Shown one piece after another: positions 1 through 6,706 of a DNA stretch of 13,902 nt. The DNA comes from Solirubrobacterales bacterium (GTDB lineage: Bacteria; Actinomycetota; Thermoleophilia; Solirubrobacterales; Solirubrobacteraceae). Location: NCBI GenBank assembly GCA_025964065.1, contig JAOPZO010000082.1, forward strand, positions 1 through 13,902, read 5' to 3'. Made by a program: the position numbers and the translations under genes. The stretch's first letter is position 1. Every line of letters starts with the position of its first letter. Below the pieces are notes generated by a model that saw only the letters and a program-made list of their open reading frames with translations, searched no databases and was not told where the DNA came from.

Positions 1-2
1 CG

Positions 3-125
3 ACGAGACAGGCAGTGGTCCGGCTTCACCAGCACCAGTTCCGCCGCACGGTGCTTCGCGCCTACCGCAGCCGCTGCACGGGCAGCAGCGACGCCGTCGC
101 CGATCGCGCCGACCGCATCAGCGCC
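3..125 (+). pseudogene. HNH-endonuclease-like fragment, broken at both ends
   Basis: Reading frame 3 of the plus strand gives a stretch with almost exclusively G/C third positions from the left edge to about 125. It includes the peptide RLHQHQFRRTVLRAYRSRC (about 21-77). From memory this matches the segment just before and into the first cysteine of HNH nucleases common in actinobacteria, of the form RLHQ..FR..V..AYR.RC..C, which normally continues to a (D)AAH core. Here the text after Cys (codon 75-77) is unrelated, and no AAH-type core appears in any frame. The frame has no stop and runs on antisense-like into the next gene, so no natural 3' end exists. I infer a remnant whose catalytic half was deleted. 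The 5' part lies outside the window. It could instead be an unrelated coding tail. Confidence 0.38.
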
Positions 126-132
126 ACGCCTC

Positions 133-138
133 TACCCT
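133..138 (+). promoter_or_regulatory. Possible -10 box (TACCCT) for the SDR gene
   Basis: TACCCT fits TAnnnT and ends 9 bases before the ATG at 148, the same spacing as the promoter at 2664. No Shine-Dalgarno sequence precedes the ATG, so a leaderless or near-leaderless transcript is inferred. No convincing -35 is visible. Confidence 0.3.
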
Positions 139-147
139 CCACGCGGC

Positions 148-1590
148 ATGGACACGCTCTCCCCGACGTCCGCGGGCATCGATCCCGTCCGCCTCGAGGA
201 GGCCCTGAAGGTCCTCGCCGAGGCCGAGGCGCTGCCGCTCGACCACCCCGACGCCCTCGCCGTCCAGCGCGCAACGGCCTCGCTCTACAAGACGGTCAAG
301 GTCCGTCGCCGCAACGAGCGCCGTGAGGCGATCCTCGCGCACGACCGTGCCGTCACCGCCGCGACCGCCACCGGCGCTCCGGGCCGCATCGACGACGAGA
401 CCGAAGGGCTCCCGCTCGTCTCGAGCGTCAAGGGTGCCGTCGCCGGCGAGCTCATGGAGTCGCGTGCCTGTTACGTCTGCAAGCAGCGCTACACGGTCGT
501 CGACGCCTTCTACCACCAGCTCTGTCCCGACTGCGCGCGGCAGAACCACGCGCGCCGCGACGCCCGCACGGATCTCACCGGTCGCCGGGCGCTGCTCACG
601 GGCGGGCGCGCGAAGATCGGCATGCACATCGCGCTCCGTCTGCTCCGCGACGGCGCGCACCTGACGATCACCACGCGCTTCCCGAACGACGCCGTGCGGC
701 GGTTCGCCGGCATGCCCGACGCGGACGAGTGGCTGCACCGGCTGAAGGTCGTCGGCATCGACCTCCGCGACCCGGCGCAGGTCGTCGCCCTCGCGGAGTC
801 CGTCGCCGCCGACGGACCGCTCGACATCCTCATCAACAACGCCGCGCAGACCGTGCGGCGCTCGGCTGCCGCCTACGCGCCGCTCATCGCCGCCGAAGCC
901 GCGCCGCTGCCTGCGGGAGAGCTCCCGGAGATCGTCTCGTTCGGCCGGTCACACGCTGCGGGGACCGAGCTCGGCACGGGCACGCACTGGACGCCGACGC
1001 CGGAGGCCGTCACCGCGATGGCGCTCACCGCGGGCTCCGCGAGCCCCGCCCTGGCGGCGCTCGGCACCGCGATCGACGCGGGCGGGCTCGTGCCCGACCT
1101 CCACGAGACGAACTCGTGGATCCAGAGCGTCGAGGAAGTCGACCCGGTCGAGCTGCTCGAAGTGCAGCTCTGCAACATGACCGCGCCGTTCATCCTCGTC
1201 TCGCGGCTGCGTCGCGCGCTCGCGGCCAGCACGGCTCGCCGGACCTACGTCGTGAACGTCTCCGCGATGGAGGGCCAGTTCTCCCGGGGCTACAAGGGGC
1301 CGGGCCACCCGCACACGAACATGGCGAAGGCCGCGCTGAACATGCTCACGCGCACGTCGGCGGAGGAGATGCTCGAGAAGGACGGCATCCTCATGACCGC
1401 CGTCGACACGGGCTGGATCACCGACGAGCGCCCGCACCCGACCCGCATGCGCCTCGCGGACACGGGTTTCCACGCGCCGCTCGACCTCGTCGACGGTGCG
1501 GCCAGGGTCTACGACCCGATCGTGCGGGGCGAGCTCGGCGAGGACCTGCGCGGGGTGTTCCTCAAGGACTACGCGCCGTCGCCCTGGTGA
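148..1590 (+). CDS. SDR-family oxidoreductase with N-terminal zinc ribbon and atypical active site
   Basis: A 480-residue protein, far longer than a classical SDR (about 250). Residues 1-105 are charged and helical. C108, C111, C126 and C129 form a CxxC...CxxC zinc-ribbon-like pair. The Rossmann domain begins near 144 with TGGRAKIG (151-158), a variant of TGxxxGxG, followed by NNAAQT (230-235). About 85 residues are then inserted before the QLCNMTAPF helix. Ser372 (VNVSAMEG) matches the catalytic Ser. The YxxxK motif is replaced by T390-N-M-A-K394, so the catalytic Tyr is Thr; Tyr382 lies nearby. The family is NAD(P)-dependent, but substrate and direction are unknown. From memory, similar long SDRs exist in eukaryotes and some bacteria. 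It is monocistronic here. The ATG at 148 is chosen because coding bias begins there; no ribosome binding site is visible. The SDR fold is secure, the activity uncertain. Confidence 0.85.
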   Translation: MDTLSPTSAGIDPVRLEEALKVLAEAEALPLDHPDALAVQRATASLYKTVKVRRRNERREAILAHDRAVTAATATGAPGRIDDETEGLPLVSSVKGAVAGELMESRACYVCKQRYTVVDAFYHQLCPDCARQNHARRDARTDLTGRRALLTGGRAKIGMHIALRLLRDGAHLTITTRFPNDAVRRFAGMPDADEWLHRLKVVGIDLRDPAQVVALAESVAADGPLDILINNAAQTVRRSAAAYAPLIAAEAAPLPAGELPEIVSFGRSHAAGTELGTGTHWTPTPEAVTAMALTAGSASPALAALGTAIDAGGLVPDLHETNSWIQSVEEVDPVELLEVQLCNMTAPFILVSRLRRALAASTARRTYVVNVSAMEGQFSRGYKGPGHPHTNMAKAALNMLTRTSAEEMLEKDGILMTAVDTGWITDERPHPTRMRLADTGFHAPLDLVDGAARVYDPIVRGELGEDLRGVFLKDYAPSPW

Positions 1591-1613
1591 CGACGGCACG
1601 ACACGCACCGTCG
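1591..1613 (+). terminator. Weak stem-loop just after the SDR gene
   Basis: CGACGG (1591-1596) and CCGTCG (1608-1613) pair across an 11-base loop directly after the TGA stop. There is no T-run. It may be a weak terminator or chance in GC-rich DNA. Confidence 0.25.
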
Positions 1614-1873
1614 AGGTGAGCTGGTGATGGGCGGCGCTCGGCGCGAGCGGACCAGAGCCGACCGGGGCGACCGCCGGCGCTGCGGCGAAGAGGGAGGCCC
1701 TTGACGGCACGGGCGGCGAAGCGGCGGGAGATGGGTCCCGGGGAGCGTCGGGTGCTGCCACCCCTCTCGGACGCAACTGCGCGAACACGAGGGCGATGGT
1801 CGGGATGAGCCCCCCGCGGCCGCTGCCGTCTGCGGGTATCGCCGCCACCCGCGTCTCCCGTCGCACTCCGTCG
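1614..1873. other. Intergenic stretch without a recognisable gene
   Basis: Between the SDR stop and the promoter at 1874 I see no frame with sustained G/C third-position bias and a start. A minus-strand frame gives a short hydrophobic run (LIPTIALVFAQ, near 1780-1815), but its surroundings are low-complexity Pro/Ala/Arg text. It may be eroded coding DNA; I cannot identify it. Confidence 0.4.
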
Positions 1874-1908
1874 TCGACCCCGTCCCCGCCCCGGAGTACC
1901 GTCGGCCG
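1874..1908 (+). promoter_or_regulatory. Promoter for the OB-fold gene (TCGACC-N17-TACCGT)
   Basis: TCGACC (1874-1879) resembles a -35 TTGACC and is separated by 17 bases from TACCGT (1897-1902), a TAnnnT -10. The ATG at 1909 follows after exactly 6 bases, where transcription should begin, so the mRNA is probably leaderless. This supports 1909 as the original start of the gene. Confidence 0.5.
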
Positions 1909-2515
1909 ATGTCCGCCGCCCACCGCTCGGCCGGAACGCGCGCCCCGGTGCTCGACCGCCATCTGGTCCGGGACGACACCGCCCGCGCTCCAAGCACTCG
2001 GGGGCCACGTCGTCACCGAGGTCGGCATCCACCGCCGCGACGGTGCGCTGGCCCTGCGCTTCGAGGAGGACGACGACACCCACGAGCTCCTCGTCCGCGG
2101 CCGGCGCCGCCGCACCGCGCCTGCCTGGACGCTCGCCCTCCCCGACGGCACGTGCCTCGCCCGGGCCGACTCGCCCATGCCTGAGCCGCCCAACCGCCTC
2201 GAGGTCGACGCCAGCATCGCCGAGGCGGTCCAGCGGCACGAGGGGGAGTGGGTGACGATCGGCGGGAGCGTCGAGGCGGTCCGCGTGGTCGCGACGGGCG
2301 GCGGGGAGCGGATCGCCCGCGTGACGCTCCGCGACTTCAACGCCGCCGTCGAGGTGCTCGTCTTCGCCCGCACGCTCGCAACCCTCGAGCCCGCGGCCGG
2401 CGACGTGCTCATCGTGAGCGGCCGCGTGACGCGGGCCGCCCGCGGCGTGATGGTCGTCGCGCAGCTGCTCGAGCGCTACGACTGGCAGCACGTGGCCGAG
2501 GAGCCCCAGGCCTAG
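1909..2515 (+). pseudogene. OB-fold nucleic-acid-binding protein, apparently frameshifted near its N-terminus
   Basis: Two frames join to make one sensible protein of about 200 residues. From ATG 1909 the text MSAAHRSAGTRAPVLDRHLV shows strong G/C third positions until about 1985. The bias then moves to the next frame (PALQALGGHVVTEVG...), which stays open to TAG 2515. The C-terminal 80 residues (EGEWVTIGGSVEAVRVV, then RIARVTLRDFNAAVEVLVF, then GDVLIVSGRV) match the tRNA_anti-type OB fold found in DnaE and related proteins, which bind single-stranded nucleic acid. A middle segment (about 2010-2165) is an arginine-rich beta region. The window reading needs one extra base skipped between about 1975 and 1995. 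This could be a real inactivating mutation, a sequencing indel or, less likely, recoding. If translation starts downstream instead, the in-frame ATG at 2177 would give a 112-residue OB-only protein. Confidence 0.6.
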
Positions 2516-2526
2516 CCCTCCGGGCA

Positions 2527-2563
2527 GCACCGCGCGGGTCGCCCACGAACCCACGAGCGGTGC
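2527..2563 (+). terminator. Stem-loop after the OB-fold gene
   Basis: GCACCGC (2527-2533) pairs with GCGGTGC (2557-2563), with an inner GGGT/ACCC pairing inside the loop. No T-run follows. It lies 11 bases after the stop, so a terminator role is plausible but unproven. Confidence 0.3.
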
Positions 2564-2648
2564 GGGCGCTTGCAACTCCGGGGCGTCTCCTCTCTCATGC
2601 ACCAAGACGAAGACCACGCGCTCGCCCCTGAACTCACCGGCGCCTAAA

Positions 2649-2662
2649 CGGACCGTAGTCCG
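2649..2662. promoter_or_regulatory. Palindromic operator candidate in the VOC-operon promoter
   Basis: CGGAC-CGTA-GTCCG is a perfect 5+5 palindrome. It ends one base before the TAGACT -10 box at 2664, so it sits in the spacer between the -35 and -10 positions. Palindromes of the ACGGAC...GTCCG kind are typical of TetR-family operators (family knowledge). A bound repressor would block the promoter. No TetR gene lies in this window, so the regulator would be elsewhere. Confidence 0.4.
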
Positions 2663-2663
2663 C

Positions 2664-2669
2664 TAGACT
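2664..2669 (+). promoter_or_regulatory. -10 box (TAGACT) for the VOC operon
   Basis: TAGACT ends 9 bases before the ATG at 2679; the interval contains GGAG (2670-2673), which could act as a minimal ribosome binding site on a short leader. No good -35 is visible at the expected distance, consistent with a regulated promoter. Confidence 0.45.
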
Positions 2670-2678
2670 GGAGCGACC

Positions 2679-3530
2679 ATGACCGCGTCCACCTCACCCG
2701 TCCTCCCGACGACCCTCTCGCTCGGCGCCGTGCACCTCGTCGTCGCCGACCTCCTGCGCGCCGCCGCCTGGTATGAGCTGTCGCTCGGGCTCACGGTCCA
2801 CGCCCAGGACGACGCGGCCGCGACGCTCGGCGACGGCACCACGCCCGTCGTCGTCCTGCACGAGGACCGCGGCGCGCAGCCCGCGGGCCGCACCGCCGGC
2901 CTGTACCACTACGCGCTGCTCTACCCGAGCCGCGAGGAGCTCGCCCGCGCGGCGCTCCGGCTCTCCGCGACCCAGACGCCGATCCAGGGCGCCTCGGACC
3001 ACGAGACCCACGAGGCGATCTACCTCGCCGACGTGGACGGCAACGGCATCGAGCTCGCCGCGGACCGCCCGCGCGCGGCCTGGCCGGAGCACCTGGGCTA
3101 CGCGGGCGGCCCGAAGCCACTGCAGTTCGAGGCGCTCATGGGCACGATCGAGGGCGAGGAGCTCCGCCCGCGGGTGGGGGAGGGCCTGGGCATGGGGCAC
3201 CTCCACCTGCACGTCGGCGACATCGCCGAGGCGCTGCGCTTCTACCGCGACGTCGTCGGCTTCGAGGTCCAGGCGAACCTGGGCTCGGCCGCCTTCGTCT
3301 CCGCCGGCGGCTATCACCATCACCTCGGCTTCAACGTCTGGAACGGCGTCGGGGTGACCGGCACGCCGCCGCACACGGTCGGCCTGGACCGCTGGACCGT
3401 CCGCCTCCCGGAGCTGGAGCGCGCGCAGCTGCGCGAGCGGCTGGAGCGTGCGGGGCACGCGGCCACCGACACGCCGGAGGGCTTCCTCGCCCGCGACCCG
3501 TGGGGCACCGCGCTCGAGGTGGTCTCGTGA
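2679..3530 (+). CDS. Two-domain VOC protein, CatE-like (extradiol-dioxygenase superfamily)
   Basis: A 283-residue protein with two vicinal-oxygen-chelate domains. The N-terminal domain carries a complete metal triad: H19 (AVHLVV), H77 (LYHYALLYPSR) and E125 (DGNGIELAADRP). The C-terminal domain starts at about 172 with MGHLHLHVGD (H176), has GYHHHLGFN at 211-219 and ends in WGTALEVVS. It lacks the histidine expected where LDRWTVRLPE aligns. The layout matches bacterial CatE-type proteins annotated as catechol-2,3-dioxygenase, which open aromatic diols using Fe(II) or Mn(II), but the VOC superfamily also includes lyases, isomerases and resistance proteins. The start ATG is supported by the -10 box just upstream. 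The stop overlaps the next gene by 4 bases (GTGA), so the two are translationally coupled. The fold is secure, the substrate unknown. Confidence 0.85.
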   Translation: MTASTSPVLPTTLSLGAVHLVVADLLRAAAWYELSLGLTVHAQDDAAATLGDGTTPVVVLHEDRGAQPAGRTAGLYHYALLYPSREELARAALRLSATQTPIQGASDHETHEAIYLADVDGNGIELAADRPRAAWPEHLGYAGGPKPLQFEALMGTIEGEELRPRVGEGLGMGHLHLHVGDIAEALRFYRDVVGFEVQANLGSAAFVSAGGYHHHLGFNVWNGVGVTGTPPHTVGLDRWTVRLPELERAQLRERLERAGHAATDTPEGFLARDPWGTALEVVS

Positions 3531-4075
3531 ACGCACAGGGGAACGTCGAGCCGATCGCGCGCGCCCCGCAGCCCATCGACCCGCGCGTGAGGATCGGGCA
3601 CGTCCACCTGCGCACCACGGACATCGCCAGGCCGCGGGCGTTCTACGTCGACGTGCTCGGCTTCGACGTCGTCGCCGAGGCGCGCGACGTCCCGGGCTGG
3701 GGCACCACGGGCGACCTGCTCTTCCTGAGCGCGGGCGGCTACCACCACCACCTCGGCTTCAACACCTGGAAGTCGCAGGGCGGGGAGCCGATGCCCGACG
3801 GCGTCGCGGGCCTGCACCACGTCGCCTTCAACTACCCGAGCCGCGCGCTGCTCGGCGACGCCCTCAAGCGGCTCCGGGCGATCGACCACCCGATCCGCCA
3901 GGCCGCCGACCACGGCACCCACCTCGCGATCTACGTCACGGACTTCGACGGCAACGACGTCGAGCTCGTCTGGGACCGCCCGCAGGAGGAGTGGCCGCGC
4001 GACGCCGCGGGCCACGTGCAGATGGCGATGGACGACGGGGTCGACCTCGAGGCGTTGATGGCGGAGGCGGGATGA
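3527..4075 (+). CDS. Single-domain VOC protein (glyoxalase/dioxygenase superfamily)
   Basis: A 182-residue protein with one VOC domain made of two beta-alpha-beta modules. The predicted metal triad is complete: H27 (GHVHLRTTD), H98 (GLHHVAFNYPSR) and E146 (DGNDVELVWDRP). Its first module resembles the C-terminal domain of the preceding protein (both have FLSAGGYHHHLGFN or a close variant). Its second module resembles the N-terminal domain of that protein (YPSR...DHxTH...DGN..EL..DRP...WP). The pair therefore arose by duplication and reshuffling. The GTG start at 3527 is chosen because it overlaps the upstream stop by 4 bases and follows the coding-bias border; the frame is open for 27 more bases upstream but that part lies inside the previous gene. 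It is likely to act on the same or a related substrate as its neighbour. The function is not known. Confidence 0.82.
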   Translation: MNAQGNVEPIARAPQPIDPRVRIGHVHLRTTDIARPRAFYVDVLGFDVVAEARDVPGWGTTGDLLFLSAGGYHHHLGFNTWKSQGGEPMPDGVAGLHHVAFNYPSRALLGDALKRLRAIDHPIRQAADHGTHLAIYVTDFDGNDVELVWDRPQEEWPRDAAGHVQMAMDDGVDLEALMAEAG

Positions 4076-4407
4076 GTGCGGCGGCCGCCCGCGCGTGCTT
4101 CGAGGCGTACGCGACGGGCGACCGCGCGGTGGTCGAGCGGCTGCTCGCCGACGACCTCGTCTTCTCGAGTCCGGCCGACCCGGGCATCGACCGCGCGGCG
4201 TACTTCGAGCGCTGCTGGCCGAACGCGGAGCGCATCGACGCGTTCGACGTCGTGCGCGTGGTCGAGCATGGGAACGAGGTGCTCCTGACCTACGAGGCGA
4301 CGAAGGCCGGCGGCGGGCGCTTCCGCAACACCGAGGTGCTGACCTTCGACGCCGAGGACCGCATCACGCGGGTCGAGGTGTACTTCGGCTGGAACCTCGA
4401 GGCGTGA
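4072..4407 (+). CDS. SnoaL-like / NTF2-fold small protein
   Basis: A 111-residue protein of the length usual for SnoaL-like cone-fold proteins. It opens with ARACFEAYATGDRAVVERLL and DDLVFSSPADPGIDRAAYF, then has a beta-rich second half (VVRVVEHGNEVLLTYEATK, ITRVEVYFGW). Family members include ketosteroid isomerases, polyketide cyclases and many uncharacterised binding proteins. The Asp, His and Tyr residues needed to choose among these cannot be assigned safely by eye. The ATG at 4072 overlaps the upstream TGA (ATGA), and its own TGA overlaps a GTG (GTGA), so it is the third coupled gene of the VOC operon. It probably works on a hydrophobic or ring-derived intermediate of that operon; this is inference from context. 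Confidence 0.8.
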   Translation: MSAAAARACFEAYATGDRAVVERLLADDLVFSSPADPGIDRAAYFERCWPNAERIDAFDVVRVVEHGNEVLLTYEATKAGGGRFRNTEVLTFDAEDRITRVEVYFGWNLEA

Positions 4408-4415
4408 GCGCCTCG
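4398..4415 (+). terminator. Perfect hairpin spanning the SnoaL stop codon
   Basis: CGAGGCG (4398-4404), loop TGAG, CGCCTCG (4409-4415): a 7-bp perfect stem with a 4-base loop that contains the stop codon. There is no T-run. It may end transcription or reduce re-initiation on the following GTG, or be chance. Confidence 0.3.
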
Positions 4416-4463
4416 CTCCGCGCGATCACCCCCGCCGACGTCCCCGCGACCCGCCAGGGCTGA
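4404..4463 (+). pseudogene. 19-codon stub resembling the start of a GNAT N-acetyltransferase
   Basis: A GTG at 4404 overlaps the SnoaL stop by 4 bases (GTGA), the same arrangement as the other junctions in this operon. It encodes MSASLRAITPADVPATRQG and then TGA at 4461. The segment LRAITPADVPA is a typical first strand and helix of GNAT acetyltransferases (family knowledge: R.AtpaDvpai). The frame stops just where the first helix should continue, and no GNAT-like text is found in any frame before the convergent gene at 4508. I infer a fourth operon gene that was cut off by a deletion, leaving only its start. A functional micro-peptide is possible but less likely. Confidence 0.42.
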
Positions 4464-4507
4464 AGCAGCACTCCGCCCGGCTCGACGACGGCGCCTGTCG
4501 CGCCTCC

Positions 4508-5911
4508 TCAGCGCAGCGAGACCCGCTTGACGCCCGAGCGCGCCACCCGCTCCGCCGTGTCGACGACCCGCACGCGGTAGCTCCCCGCCCGGCGGATCCG
4601 GAAGCGCGAGCGGCCGATGCCGTCCTCGTCGAGCGAGAGCGTCCGGCGCACGAGGAACGTGTTGCCGCGGAAGAGCGAGACGACGACGTCGCTCTCGGCC
4701 GTGCCGCGCACCGTCGCCGTGAGCGCGCGGCTCCCGGGCCCGGCGCGCCTTGCCGCGATCCGCACCGTCACAGGCCGCGTCACGCCGCGGGCGTACGTCG
4801 CGATCTGCGTGTCGAGCACCCGCAGCACGTCGCCGAGCGGGAGGTTCAGGTCGACGAGGTGCACGCCCCACGTCGCGTCGGGCGACGGATTCAGCTTCCG
4901 CGCGCTTCCGACGGGCTTGATCGCGAGCACCGACGCCCCGTTCTGCTCCTCGCACGCGGCCGTGTAGCGGTCGGCGGGGGTGAGCCACGGCGTGTCCGCG
5001 CTCGGCGCCGGCCCGCCGTAGAGGCGCAGCAGCAGCGCGCCGATGATCCCGGGGGCGAACGGCGCGCTCGGCACGAGCGTCCGCAGCGGCTTCCCGGCGC
5101 GGCCCGCGAGCGCCGACGGGTCCGTGCAGAGCACGTCGAAGTCGCCGCGCGGCAGGTCGAGCGCGCTCCCGACCGGGTCGGTATCCGTGCGCCCGAAGCG
5201 CGCGTTCGCCGGCGGCGTCTCGTTGAACGTGTGCCACGACATGACGCAGCCGTCCTGCCTGCCGGACTGGCAGGCCGGGATGTTCTCGAAGTCCCCGCCC
5301 GTGCTCCGGCCGCGCGCGACGACGACGTTGGCGCCGGGGATGATCGCGCTGACGAGGCGGCGGCGGACGTCGGGCACGCGGTCGACCTCGCTGCGCAGCA
5401 GCGCGCGCAGGATCCGGCTGCCCTGCGAGTGCCCGACGAGCACGAAGCCGCGCCCGCGGTTCTCCGTGCGCAGGTACTCGCGGAACGCCTCGCGCACGTC
5501 CTCGTAGGCGACGGTGTACGGCGAGGCGTCGCGGGACTGGGAGGCGAGCACGACCCCGAGCGCCGTGACCTGCCGGTACAGCGGCGCGAAGACGCGGCAC
5601 GTCTGCGAGAACCGCTGCGCCTGGTACTGCGCGATCGAGCGGATCTCGGGGTCGGCGGCCTTCGTCGCGTTCGTCGTGGTCTGGTTCGAGGTCGTCGGGT
5701 AGACGTAGAAGCAGTCGACCTTCGGCGCGTCGGGCACCGCCGGCCGCTCCACCTCCGAGGTGCCGTCGGCCTCGAAGACGCGCGTCGTCAGGTCACCGCG
5801 GCACGGGTCGCCCGCGAGCGAGGGCGCGCAGAGCCACGACACCTCCGCGCTCGCCGCGGCGGGCAGCGCGAGGACGAGCAGGACACCGGCGAGCAGGAGG
5901 GTGCGGAGCAT
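4508..5911 (-). CDS. Secreted DUF3089-type alpha/beta hydrolase with C-terminal beta domain
   Basis: A 467-residue protein starting MLRTLLLAGVLLVLALP, a clear signal peptide likely cut after AAASA (about residue 22). The mature part shows WLCAP, D..C and KVDCFYVYPTTS, marks of the DUF3089 lipase-like family, then the nucleophile elbow GHSQGS (160-165, Ser162). WGVHLVDLN (348-356) probably gives the catalytic His351. Six to eight cysteines suggest disulfides and an extracellular location. Residues 380-467 form an arginine-rich beta sandwich (VTVRIAARR, VVVSLFRG, SYRVRVVD), perhaps for wall attachment. The substrate is an unknown ester. An in-frame GTG at 5929 would give six more residues. It lies 10 bases after the upstream permease stop; I prefer ATG 5911 because it gives the cleaner signal peptide and has GGTGGGA upstream. 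It is the third gene of the exporter group. Confidence 0.82.
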   Translation of the reverse strand: MLRTLLLAGVLLVLALPAAASAEVSWLCAPSLAGDPCRGDLTTRVFEADGTSEVERPAVPDAPKVDCFYVYPTTSNQTTTNATKAADPEIRSIAQYQAQRFSQTCRVFAPLYRQVTALGVVLASQSRDASPYTVAYEDVREAFREYLRTENRGRGFVLVGHSQGSRILRALLRSEVDRVPDVRRRLVSAIIPGANVVVARGRSTGGDFENIPACQSGRQDGCVMSWHTFNETPPANARFGRTDTDPVGSALDLPRGDFDVLCTDPSALAGRAGKPLRTLVPSAPFAPGIIGALLLRLYGGPAPSADTPWLTPADRYTAACEEQNGASVLAIKPVGSARKLNPSPDATWGVHLVDLNLPLGDVLRVLDTQIATYARGVTRPVTVRIAARRAGPGSRALTATVRGTAESDVVVSLFRGNTFLVRRTLSLDEDGIGRSRFRIRRAGSYRVRVVDTAERVARSGVKRVSLR

Positions 5912-5938
5912 CGCGCGGCATCCCACCACAACCCGGCG

Positions 5939-6706
5939 CTACGCGCGGAGCCGATAGCCCTTCCGGAAGAGCCGCAGGTTCAGCGCGAAGAGCGCACCCG
6001 TCGCCAGCAGGAGCCCCAGCAGCGACAGCGTCACGCTCTCCTCGTCGAAGCCGAGGAAGCCGTAGCGGACGGTCCCGATCATGTAGTAGACGGGGTTGAA
6101 GTGGGTGATCGTCTCGAACGGCTCGGGCAGCAGCGAGGCCGAGTAGAAGACGCCGCCGAGGAAGATCAGCGGCTGCAGGACGAACTGCTGGGCGAACGAG
6201 ACGTCGTCGAACTGCTCCGCGCGCACGCCGACGAGCACGCCGAGCTGGGCGAAGAAGAAGCCGACCAGGAAGAGCGCGAGCAGCAGCACGAAGGGGTGCT
6301 CGATGGGGATGCCGACCAGGATCGCCGAGGCGGTGAACGTGAGCAGCGCGACGAGCATCCCGCGCAGGAACCCGCCGAAGGAGAACGCGAGCAGGAGCTC
6401 CAGGGGCGAGGAGGGCGAGGAGAGCTGGTCGTCGATCGCGCGCTGGAACTTCTGCTGGAGGATGCTCGAGGAGTTGTTCGAGAACGCGTTGGTCGCCCAG
6501 GCCATCATGATCAGGCCGGGCACGACGAAGACGACGTAGTCGAAGCCCTCGAGCTCCTTGATCCGCGAGCCGAGCGCGGCGCCGAAGACGCTGATGTAGA
6601 GGAACGTCTCGAGCAGCGGCGCCCCGACGGTCTGGCGCTTGATCTTCCAGAACCGGCTGACCTCCCGCCGCAGGAGGGAGAAGAACCGGATCTGCGCGGC
6701 GCTCAC
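5939..6706 (-). CDS. yadH: ABC-2 type transporter permease, YadH-like
   Basis: A 255-residue membrane protein with about six hydrophobic segments: roughly residues 30-48, 60-80, 110-135, 137-160, 170-195 and 226-247. The text VFVVPGLIMMAWATNAFSN, then KFQRAIDDQL, QPLIFLGGVFYSASLLP and FNPVYYMIGTVRYGFLG closely follows E. coli YadH as I remember it, including the conserved RYGFLG before the last segment. It should form the channel half of an exporter with the ATPase encoded just upstream. The GTG start at 6706 overlaps the ATPase stop by 4 bases (GTGA); the frame is open much further upstream but that region is antisense shadow of the ATPase gene. The substrate is unknown: YadGH-type and related ABC-2 systems move lipids, polysaccharides or drugs. 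Confidence 0.88.
   Translation of the reverse strand: MSAAQIRFFSLLRREVSRFWKIKRQTVGAPLLETFLYISVFGAALGSRIKELEGFDYVVFVVPGLIMMAWATNAFSNNSSSILQQKFQRAIDDQLSSPSSPLELLLAFSFGGFLRGMLVALLTFTASAILVGIPIEHPFVLLLALFLVGFFFAQLGVLVGVRAEQFDDVSFAQQFVLQPLIFLGGVFYSASLLPEPFETITHFNPVYYMIGTVRYGFLGFDEESVTLSLLGLLLATGALFALNLRLFRKGYRLRA

Noticed and set aside
1..130. Minus-strand open frame with Ala/Val/Gly-rich text that loosely recalls a microcompartment shell (BMC) domain.
   Set aside because: It has no start codon after its upstream stop, its third-position G/C is lower than in the opposite plus frame, and the plus frame 3 gives a better-matching HNH-like peptide.
949..2412. Long minus-strand open frame across the SDR and OB-fold genes.
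   Set aside because: It is antisense to clearly conserved domains and its product is low-complexity Arg/Ala/Pro text, as expected from GC-rich shadow frames.
2597..2647. Short plus-strand peptide MHQDEDHALAPELTGA upstream of the VOC operon.
   Set aside because: No ribosome binding site or -10 box before it, only 16 residues, and no recognisable leader-peptide feature.
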